NCBI GenBank assembly: GCA_021783935.1
Contig: JAJXTK010000327.1
Span: 1 to 7,263, forward strand
Direction: 5' to 3'
Length of the DNA: 7,263 nt
From: Myxococcales bacterium
GTDB lineage: Bacteria; Myxococcota_A; Polyangia; Polyangiales; JADJMO01
Positions 1-5,620 of this stretch are shown in pieces. Position numbers and translations under genes: made by a program. The stretch's first letter is position 1; every line of letters starts with the position of its first letter. Under the pieces are notes generated by a model that saw nothing but the letters and a program-made list of their open reading frames with translations, had not been told where the DNA came from and made no database searches.

Positions 1-124
1 GGGGGCCGCTCGAGGGGTCGCGGGCTAGATCTGGGGCAGCAGTGCCAGCGCCGCGCGCCCGCGAACGAAGCTGGAAACCACCGGCCCGGGTTCGGGGCGT
101 GCGGCACCAGTGGGCGCTGCGCGC

Positions 125-152
125 GTGACCTCCGCGCGATCCCGACTACGCT
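125..152 (+). promoter_or_regulatory. Candidate sigma70-type promoter of the S41 peptidase gene
   Basis: A -35-like GTGACC (125-130) lies 16 nt before a -10-like TACGCT (147-152). TACGCT keeps the three most conserved -10 bases (T1, A2, T6), and GTGACC keeps the central TGAC of TTGACA. The -10 ends only 7 nt before the ATG at 160, so transcription would begin at or next to the start codon. The same arrangement, GCGACC-16 nt-TACGCT, recurs upstream of the lipoprotein gene on the - strand, which raises confidence. It is still a short-motif match in GC-rich DNA. Confidence 0.4.
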
Positions 153-159
153 CCGATCG

Positions 160-1509
160 ATGATCACGGTCTCGCGCACCGCTCGCCTGGTCCTCCTCAG
201 CGCGTTCTCGGCCTTCGCCGGGGGCGCGCTCGTCGCGTCGGTCTCGCGCGCCGACAAGCGCGATCTGTCGCCGCACGCCGCGATCGAGCAGCTCGCGCGC
301 GTGCTGGTGATCGTCGAGAACCGCTACGTCGATCCGGTCGATCGCGGCAAGCTGCTCTCGGGCGCCATCAAGGGGATGGTGGGCGAGCTCGATCCGCACT
401 CGGAGTACTTCTCGCCCAAGGAGTTCGCCGAGTTCTCCGGCGAGACGCAGGGGAAGTTCGGCGGCGTCGGGCTCGAGGTCGAGGCGGGCGCGGAGTACCT
501 CACCGTCGTCTCGCCGATCGAAGGGGGCCCCGCCGAGGCGGCCGGCATCAAGGCGGGCGACCAGATCATCGCCATCGACGGGCAGGACGCGCACGGCCTC
601 ACGCTCGAGAAGGCCGTCACCAAGATGCGCGGCGATCCCGGCACGAAGGTCGAGCTCACGCTGCGCCGTGCGAGCGAGGCGCGCATCTTCCGCGCGCCGC
701 TGGTGCGCGCGGAGATCCACGTGCCGAGCGTCGAGGCGTGGCCGCTCCCCTCGCAGGTGGTCTACCTGCGCCTGCGGCAGTTCCAGGAGAAGACGCGCGA
801 TGAGCTGCTCGATCAGCTCGCCAAGGTGCGCGGCAAGCTCGGCGGGCCCATCGCGGGGGTCGTGCTCGACATGCGCAGAAACCCGGGCGGCCTGGTCGAT
901 CAGGCCGCGGGCGTCGCCGACGAGTTCATGGACTCGGGGGTGATCTTCTCGACGCGCGGCCAGACCAAGGACTCGATCGGCGAGACGCGGGCCAGCTCCG
1001 GCGGCGCGCTCACGACGGTGCCGACCGTGGTGCTCGTCGACGAAGGGAGCGCGAGCGCCGCGGAGCTCGTGGCCGGAGCGCTGCAGGATTCGAAGCGCGC
1101 GACGATCGTCGGTCAGCCGACGTTCGGCAAAGGGAGCGTGCAGACGATCCTCGAGCTCCCCGACGGCGCCGGGCTGAAGCTCACCACGGCCCGCTACTAC
1201 ACGCCGAGCGGCCGCGCGATCCAGGCGCAGGGCATCCAGCCCGACGTCGTCGTCGAGCCCTCGCGCGCGACGGCACCCGCGGCCCCGTTCCTCAAGGAGA
1301 AGGATCTCGCCGGGGCCTTGCCGCCCGAGCTCCCCTCGGCCGCCGACGCGGGCGCACCCGACGCCGCGCCGAGCGCCCCGACGCCCGACGCAGCGACCGA
1401 CGGCGGCGCGGGCTCGACGATCCCGAGCAAGGCCCCCGATCTCGACAAGGACTACCAGCTCAAGATGGGCTTCCAGATCGTGACCGGCGTGTTGATGAAC
1501 AAGAAGTGA
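160..1509 (+). CDS. S41 family C-terminal processing peptidase (CtpA/Prc-like), membrane-anchored
   Basis: This is a serine endopeptidase that cleaves proteins near their C-termini in the periplasm; the family (CtpA, Prc, D1P) matures or degrades envelope proteins. In 449 residues there is an N-terminal hydrophobic anchor or signal (about 8-28), the family helix with E53-NRYVDP and LDPHSEYF (77-84), and a PDZ domain (about 100-172, with GGVGLEV at 101 and the AGIKAGDQIIAIDG core at 128). The protease domain follows, with LDMRRNPGG (236-244), the nucleophile Ser299 in GSASAAE, and the general base Lys324 in TFGKGSVQ. The 25-residue Ser-Lys spacing matches Prc and D1P. An Asp/Ala/Pro linker (about 365-425) leads to a conserved-type DYQL C-terminal helix. 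The frame is open to the left window edge, but the ATG at 160 gives a proper anchor and no upstream ATG/GTG exists in frame. There is no Shine-Dalgarno sequence; a -10-like hexamer sits 7 nt upstream. The native substrate cannot be told from the sequence. Confidence 0.96.
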   Translation: MITVSRTARLVLLSAFSAFAGGALVASVSRADKRDLSPHAAIEQLARVLVIVENRYVDPVDRGKLLSGAIKGMVGELDPHSEYFSPKEFAEFSGETQGKFGGVGLEVEAGAEYLTVVSPIEGGPAEAAGIKAGDQIIAIDGQDAHGLTLEKAVTKMRGDPGTKVELTLRRASEARIFRAPLVRAEIHVPSVEAWPLPSQVVYLRLRQFQEKTRDELLDQLAKVRGKLGGPIAGVVLDMRRNPGGLVDQAAGVADEFMDSGVIFSTRGQTKDSIGETRASSGGALTTVPTVVLVDEGSASAAELVAGALQDSKRATIVGQPTFGKGSVQTILELPDGAGLKLTTARYYTPSGRAIQAQGIQPDVVVEPSRATAPAAPFLKEKDLAGALPPELPSAADAGAPDAAPSAPTPDAATDGGAGSTIPSKAPDLDKDYQLKMGFQIVTGVLMNKK

Positions 1510-1528
1510 CCGCGGCGCGCACGTCCCT

Positions 1529-1542
1529 CGGCGAGCTCGCCG
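1529..1542. other. 14-bp perfect palindrome between the S41 and hypothetical genes
   Basis: CGGCGAGCTCGCCG lies 19 nt after the S41 stop codon and 22 nt before the next start. As RNA it forms a 5-bp G/C stem with an AGCU loop. It could weaken read-through from the S41 gene or act as an operator near the downstream -10-like hexamer. No T-run follows, so an intrinsic terminator call is weak. Short GC palindromes also occur by chance in this base composition. Confidence 0.25.
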
Positions 1543-1552
1543 CGCGTCGATC

Positions 1553-1558
1553 TATGCT
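1553..1558 (+). promoter_or_regulatory. Candidate -10 element of the hypothetical gene
   Basis: TATGCT matches TATAAT at four of six positions, including the three most conserved. It ends 6 nt before the GTG start at 1565, the same geometry seen at the S41 gene. No convincing -35 is visible, since the expected position falls in or next to the palindrome at 1529-1542. If used, it would give a leaderless transcript. Alternatively the gene is co-transcribed with the S41 gene, 55 bp upstream. Confidence 0.3.
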
Positions 1559-1564
1559 GCCGGC

Positions 1565-2593
1565 GTGCTGACCCCCGACGTCCGATTCGAAGGGTGGACG
1601 CCGACCGACTGGTCGCGCTTCCTCTCGGTGTGGAGGACCGCTCCGGCGGCCCACGAGGCGGCGGCGAACGACGACGCCCCGCACGGCGGGCTCGTGCTGG
1701 TGCACGACGGCGGGCGCGTGCGCAAGGCGCTGCACACGATCGACGGGCGCGTCGATCCGCTCACGATCGGCTGGCCCCGCGCCCTGCCGGAGCTCGCGCG
1801 CGAGCAGCGCGCGGCGTGGCTGCTCGCGCTGCACGTCGGCGCGCTCGAGGAGCTGATGGAGCGCTTCGGCGCGCGCGTGCGTCGCGGCGACGACGCCCTC
1901 TCGCAGGCGCTGGTCTTCTTCGCCGCGTTCCGCGAGCTGCTCGCCGAGGGGGCGATCGCGAGCTGGCCTCGCCGGCTCGAGGCGATCCCGATCCCGACGC
2001 GCGCGATGGTCGATCGCGCGATCGACGCGATCGCGCCGCCGGGGCGCGCCGTCCTGCTCGCGCTCTACGAGGACGGGGAGCTGTGGACCGCGGGCGTCGC
2101 GCGGCGCGCGATGGGGGCGCCGGCGCGCTTCGACCTGCTGGCGGGGCCGAGCCGCCTGCGGCGCGAGATGGGCTTGGTCTCCGGCGAGCTCCGCCGCGAC
2201 TACCGGCATCTCGTCGAGGCGGTCGACGCCCTCTACGGCCCGGTGGCCATGAGCCTCCACGCCGACGTGGGCACCTTCCGCGATCTCGTCGCGCGCGCCG
2301 AGCCGGGTGACTGGGCGCGCGCCGTCGCCTTGCGCGACGTCGTGCTCAGCCCGATCCCGCAGGTGCTCGCGCTGCCGCTCGGCGTCGACGCCACGCGCGG
2401 CGCCGTCCGCTTCGCGGCCCGCATGGCGAGGCTCGTCGATCCGATCGGCGTCGTGCAGCCGCTGCTCGGCTGGGTGCAGCACGTGCTGCCCGAGCTGCCC
2501 TCGGTCGGCGGGCGCGCGGCGCCGGGGTTCGATCCGCTCGAGGCGCTCCGCAGGCTCATGCAGCGCGCGGAGGCGAGCAAGCGGGTCGAGTGA
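1565..2593 (+). CDS. Conserved-looking hypothetical protein, cysteine-free, probably cytoplasmic
   Basis: I do not recognise a family for this 342-residue protein. It has no signal peptide, no membrane segment and no cysteine. The first part (about 1-135) starts with a Trp-rich stretch (WTPTDWSRFLSVW, 11-23), then a short strand-like segment (GGLVLVHDGGRV, 41-52) and amphipathic helices (79-128). The second part (about 145-312) has a strand-like RAVLLALYEDGELW (161-174), then Arg-rich helical sequence (196-224) and alternating helices ending in a hydrophobic stretch (VVQPLLGWVQHVL, 296-308). The start is GTG at 1565; a nearby ATG at 1554 is in another frame and stops after five codons. No Shine-Dalgarno sequence is present. 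Codon use matches the neighbours and the frame is intact, so it is very likely a real gene. It runs the same way as the S41 gene after a 55-bp gap and converges on the lipoprotein gene. No function can be assigned. Confidence 0.82.
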   Translation: MLTPDVRFEGWTPTDWSRFLSVWRTAPAAHEAAANDDAPHGGLVLVHDGGRVRKALHTIDGRVDPLTIGWPRALPELAREQRAAWLLALHVGALEELMERFGARVRRGDDALSQALVFFAAFRELLAEGAIASWPRRLEAIPIPTRAMVDRAIDAIAPPGRAVLLALYEDGELWTAGVARRAMGAPARFDLLAGPSRLRREMGLVSGELRRDYRHLVEAVDALYGPVAMSLHADVGTFRDLVARAEPGDWARAVALRDVVLSPIPQVLALPLGVDATRGAVRFAARMARLVDPIGVVQPLLGWVQHVLPELPSVGGRAAPGFDPLEALRRLMQRAEASKRVE

Positions 2594-2601
2594 GGGGGGC
2601 T

Positions 2602-2635
2602 GCGGGTTCGGCGGCGGCGCCCGGCGGCGAACCGC
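2602..2635. terminator. Possible bidirectional hairpin between convergent genes
   Basis: GCGGGTTCG (2602-2610) pairs with CGAACCGC (2628-2635) with one bulged G, giving an 8-bp stem around a GC-rich loop. The loop itself contains the self-complementary GGCGCC. It fills the 41-bp gap between two converging genes, where a terminator serving both strands is expected. Neither side carries a clear T-run, so its strength as an intrinsic terminator is uncertain. Confidence 0.35.
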
Positions 2636-3573
2636 TATTGAATCGAGAGGGGCGCGCAGGTCGAGACGCCCGCGCCCACGATGGTCATGCCGGTGTCGGC
2701 GATGTACTCGGTGACCGAGCCGGTCGGCGTCATCTGCCAGACGTTGGTGCTCGTATCGAGATCGCCCTGCAGGAAGATGTAGTAGTCGCCCCCCCAGAAC
2801 GCGAACGCCCACGCGCTCGGCGAGACCGCGATCGACGACGAGAGGGCGCTCAGGTCGAACGACTTGATGGCCTTCGCGGTGGTCTTGTCGATCTGCGCGA
2901 CCTTCGGAGGGTTGCCCTGCGGCATGAAGGCCCACAGCTCGCCGTTCGCGTTGCCGGTGAACTCGGGGCCGCCCACCGGGAGGCTCCCGATCGCGTGGAC
3001 TTGGCCCGTCGCGGGGTCGAGCGACGCCATGTCGGCGCCGGTGGTGTTGCCGATGTAGAGCGTCTCCTGCGTCGAGCCCGCGGCGTTCGTCGAGTAGCCC
3101 ATGCCGAACTGGCCGAAGCCGTTGGTGCCGCACGCGAACGGGGTCGCGCCCTTGCAGTTCGCGTTGGTGATGTCGACCTTGTACACGCCCTGGCAGCTGC
3201 CGCCGTTCATCAGATCGACGTAGGCGGTGCCGTCGCGGGCGATCGCCATCGAGTTCGGCTGCGTGCCGGCGCCGCAATTCACGGTGCCGATCGAGGTGAA
3301 CGCCGCCATCGACTTGATCGTCGGGTCGAACTTGAAGAGCGTGTTGTTCTGGTCGAGTACGTACACGTACTTGGTGGCCGCGGCGCAGTCGCTCGGCGTG
3401 CCCGGGCTGCCGCTCGCGCCGTCGACCTGAAGGTTCGCGTCGAAGTCGCCTCCGGGGGTGGTGCCCGAGTCCTGCGTCGACTGCAGCGTCCCACCGCCGC
3501 CGCTCTTGCCGGCCGAGCATGCGGACGACATCGTGAAGAACAGGATGGCGGCAAAGGAGGAGTGTGCGCGCAT
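2635..3573 (-). CDS. Exported, probably lipid-anchored protein with beta-propeller-like repeats
   Basis: This 312-residue protein begins with a short signal sequence (MRAHSSFAAILFFTMSSAC); Cys19 in SSAC resembles a lipobox, although -3 is Ser and not Leu, so signal peptidase I cleavage remains possible. A Gly/Ser/Thr/Asp linker (20-62) follows. Residues about 68-310 hold repeated strand-rich units with a pattern such as LFKFDP (79-84), VYKVDI (130-135), ASLDPATGQV (183-192) and VAQIDKTTAKAI (225-236), like the blades of a WD/NHL/YVTN-type propeller. Six further cysteines (63, 100, 127, 140, 148, 306) suit an oxidising location. The frame extends upstream to 3687, but the start at 3573 is chosen because it places the signal peptide first and has GAGGGA 6 nt before the ATG. 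Its job may be binding or scaffolding on the cell surface or in the periplasm; no enzyme motif is seen. It is transcribed divergently from the PpiD-like gene. Confidence 0.85.
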   Translation of the reverse strand: MRAHSSFAAILFFTMSSACSAGKSGGGGTLQSTQDSGTTPGGDFDANLQVDGASGSPGTPSDCAAATKYVYVLDQNNTLFKFDPTIKSMAAFTSIGTVNCGAGTQPNSMAIARDGTAYVDLMNGGSCQGVYKVDITNANCKGATPFACGTNGFGQFGMGYSTNAAGSTQETLYIGNTTGADMASLDPATGQVHAIGSLPVGGPEFTGNANGELWAFMPQGNPPKVAQIDKTTAKAIKSFDLSALSSSIAVSPSAWAFAFWGGDYYIFLQGDLDTSTNVWQMTPTGSVTEYIADTGMTIVGAGVSTCAPLSIQ

Positions 3574-3577
3574 GCGT

Positions 3578-3602
3578 TCCCTCGGGGGTGGGTGACCCCG
3601 AG
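3578..3602 (-). promoter_or_regulatory. Leader inverted repeat abutting the lipoprotein ribosome binding site
   Basis: Read on the - strand, CTCGGGG (3602-3596) and CCCCGAG (3587-3581) are perfect 7-bp arms with an 8-nt spacer. The Shine-Dalgarno sequence GAGGGA (3583-3578) shares its GAG with the second arm and the ATG follows 4 nt after it ends with its GGA (3580-3578). In RNA the stem would hide half of the ribosome binding site; in DNA it could be an operator overlapping the likely transcription start. No regulator gene is present in the window. Confidence 0.4.
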
Positions 3603-3630
3603 AGCGTACCAGAGCCGAGCCGCCGGTCGC
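3603..3630 (-). promoter_or_regulatory. Candidate sigma70-type promoter of the lipoprotein gene
   Basis: On the - strand GCGACC (3630-3625) is followed after 16 nt by TACGCT (3608-3603). The -10 hexamer and the spacer length are identical to those at the S41 gene, and the -35 differs by one base. The predicted transcription start near 3596 would give a leader of about 23 nt that contains the Shine-Dalgarno sequence and most of the inverted repeat. Support comes only from motif similarity and position. Confidence 0.4.
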
Positions 3631-3700
3631 GCCGGCGCGCCCCTCGGGAGGACCGGCAGGCGGTCGCCCCGGCGCCCGTAGGTACACGGGGGGCCAGAAG

Positions 3701-3709
3701 TGCTAGAAA
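3701..3709 (+). promoter_or_regulatory. Weak candidate extended -10 of the ppiD-like/M16 pair
   Basis: TGCTAGAAA reads as an extended -10 (TG-n-TAGAAA), matching TATAAT at four of six positions but lacking the conserved last T. It ends 12 nt before the ATG at 3722. The best -35 at suitable spacing is only GGTACA (3681-3686). No good Shine-Dalgarno sequence precedes the ATG, so transcription starting here would again leave almost no leader. Confidence 0.25.
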
Positions 3710-3721
3710 GCCCGCCCTCCC

Positions 3722-5620
3722 ATGCTCGACATGTTCCGCAAGCGCGGGGTCGCGTCCGTCGTCTACTCGGGGCTGATGGCGGCGATGGCCGTCATCTTCA
3801 TCATCCAGTTCCGACCCGGCGCGAACAGCCAGACCTCCAGCCTCACCAAGAAGTGCGTCGCCAAGGTGCGGGGCGAGTGCATCGACGACAAGGACTGGCG
3901 CGCGCAGCGCTACCTGCTGCGCGGATACGGCGAGCAGGCGCCCGCCCTCAATTACAACAAGATGGCCGTCGACTCGCTCATCGAGCGCACGCTCCTCGAG
4001 AACGAGGCCAAGCGCCTCGGCGTGCGCGTCAGCGACGACGACGTCATGCAGGAGATCATCCGCTACAAGGTCTACGTCCACGTGCCCGCCGTGGCGCGAG
4101 GGCAGGCGCGGATGCTCGGCATCAACGACGCGGGCTTCCGCGGGATCGCCTTCGGCACCAAGGAGAACCCGTTCGAGCAGCAGACCTACGAGAAGGCGGT
4201 TCGCAACCTCACCGGCCAGACGCCGGCGGAGTTCGAGGACAACCAGCAGCACGAGCTGCTCGCCGCGCGCGTGCTGCAGCTGGTCGCCGAGCGCGTGCGC
4301 GTGAGCGACGACGAGGTGTGGGCGCAGTACGCCAACGACCGCACGACGGTGACCACGCGCTACGTGCGCTTCTCGCCGAAGTACTTCGGCGAGCGCTTCG
4401 TGCCGCAGGATCTCGCGTCGATCGAGAAGTGGGCGGCCGATCACAAGGCCGAGGTCGACGCCAAGGCGACGGCGCTCCCGAAGGACAAGCCTCCGAAGCT
4501 CATCAAGGCGCGCCACATCCTGATCGCGTCGAAGAAGGACGAGCCCGCCGACAAGCGCGCCGAGGCGAAGAAGAAGGCCGAGGAGCTGCTCGCAGAGGTG
4601 CGCGCCGGCGCCGACTTCGCGAAGCTCGCCAAGGACGACAGCGCCGATCCGGGCTCGAAGGACAACGGCGGCGAGTACGACTGGAACGACGGCTCGCAGT
4701 ACGTGCCCGAGTACCAGAAGTCGATCAACGAGCTGAAGCCCGGCGAGGCGAACGTCACCGAGACGCAGTTCGGCTACCACGTCATCCAGGTCGTCGGCCG
4801 GCTCGACGGCACCGCCGCCGTGGCCTACCCGCTCTACGTGCAGGCCAAGGGGGACGAGCTCGCCAAGGCCGCCGCCGACAGGGTCTCGCAGGCGCTGGTC
4901 GGCAAGGTGCCGGTCAAGGCCGACGAGCCGGCCGTGAAGGCGAAGATCGACGAGGCGAAGAAGTCCGGCAAGCAGGAGGCCGAGGCGACCCAGCAGGTCA
5001 TCGACGACGAGACCAAGCAGCGCGTCGACGCCGCGATCACCGAGGTGCTCAAGTCGATGGCGCCGTCGGAGCCGAAGCCCGCCGCGGCGCCGAAGCCCGC
5101 GCCCGCCGCCGCCGCGCCCGCGAGCCAGAAGAAGGACGACAAGGGTGCCCCCGCGCCGAGCGGCGAGACCAAGGACGAGGCCGCGCCCGCCGCGCCGCCG
5201 CTCCCCGCGTGGGAGACCGACGAGCGCCGCCCGCGCGTCGAGGAGTCGAGCGCCGTCAACGCGTCGGGCTCCCCGGTCAACGGCCTCGAGGATCAGCAGC
5301 CGATCGTGCAGGCGGCGTTCAAGCTCACGCCGGGTGCGCCGCTCACGGCGGCGCCGGTCAAGGCGTCCGGCGACTACTTCCTCGTGATCCTGCGCGATCG
5401 CCACGACGCGACCAAGGAGGAGTTCACCAAGGATCGCGCGCCGTACGTCGCCGGGATGCTCGCCAAGAAGCGCGAGGACGCGGTGGTGAACTTCCTGAAT
5501 GACCTGCGCGAGTCGCTCGGCAAGGACGTCTGGATCGATCAGAGCTACGTCGCCGACGAGAAGAAGCAGCAGGGGGGCGGCGAGCAGTCGTCGCCGTACG
5601 AGGACGAGCCGTCGCAGTGA
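3722..5620 (+). CDS. PpiD/SurA-like membrane-anchored peptidyl-prolyl isomerase (parvulin type)
   Basis: This is a periplasmic foldase tethered to the inner membrane that would help newly exported proteins fold. At 632 residues it is close to E. coli PpiD in size and layout. There is a cytoplasmic stub, one membrane helix (about 11-30), and a SurA_N-type helical domain beginning with VAKVRGECI (46-54) and running to about 215. The parvulin domain spans about 262-358, with ARHILI (263-268, His265), a GG turn at 316-317 and FGYHVIQVV (350-358, His353). A charged helical stretch (about 370-445) and an Ala/Pro/Lys low-complexity linker (about 446-500) follow. A C-terminal segment (about 521-606) resembles the end of PpiD proteins. 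The only two cysteines, 45 and 53, lie just outside the membrane. The start at 3722 places the anchor at the N-terminus; Met4 is an alternative. The stop overlaps the next gene's start by 4 nt. The fold assignment is secure; isomerase activity is inferred, as some PpiD-type parvulin domains are inactive. Confidence 0.93.
   Translation: MLDMFRKRGVASVVYSGLMAAMAVIFIIQFRPGANSQTSSLTKKCVAKVRGECIDDKDWRAQRYLLRGYGEQAPALNYNKMAVDSLIERTLLENEAKRLGVRVSDDDVMQEIIRYKVYVHVPAVARGQARMLGINDAGFRGIAFGTKENPFEQQTYEKAVRNLTGQTPAEFEDNQQHELLAARVLQLVAERVRVSDDEVWAQYANDRTTVTTRYVRFSPKYFGERFVPQDLASIEKWAADHKAEVDAKATALPKDKPPKLIKARHILIASKKDEPADKRAEAKKKAEELLAEVRAGADFAKLAKDDSADPGSKDNGGEYDWNDGSQYVPEYQKSINELKPGEANVTETQFGYHVIQVVGRLDGTAAVAYPLYVQAKGDELAKAAADRVSQALVGKVPVKADEPAVKAKIDEAKKSGKQEAEATQQVIDDETKQRVDAAITEVLKSMAPSEPKPAAAPKPAPAAAAPASQKKDDKGAPAPSGETKDEAAPAAPPLPAWETDERRPRVEESSAVNASGSPVNGLEDQQPIVQAAFKLTPGAPLTAAPVKASGDYFLVILRDRHDATKEEFTKDRAPYVAGMLAKKREDAVVNFLNDLRESLGKDVWIDQSYVADEKKQQGGGEQSSPYEDEPSQ

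Noticed and set aside
2..28. Possible tail of an upstream + strand gene ending in TAG
   Set aside because: Eight codons before a stop carry no identifiable signal.
25..720. 231-codon - strand frame opposite the S41 gene
   Set aside because: No domain, Arg/Asp-rich antisense composition, and it runs through the PDZ-coding region.
3574..3687. 38-codon upstream extension of the lipoprotein gene
   Set aside because: It would bury the signal peptide behind an Arg/Pro-rich stretch; the internal ATG has a Shine-Dalgarno sequence and puts the signal first.
1460..5404. Open frame of 1314 codons on the - strand
   Set aside because: It lies opposite the hypothetical and PpiD-like genes and over the lipoprotein gene in another frame. 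Its translation is Arg/Leu/Ala-rich with no domain, as expected from antisense reading of GC-rich codons.
3700..5502. 600-codon + strand frame overlapping the PpiD-like gene
   Set aside because: It is an Arg-rich shifted reading of the same DNA; the alternative frame has the membrane anchor and parvulin motifs.
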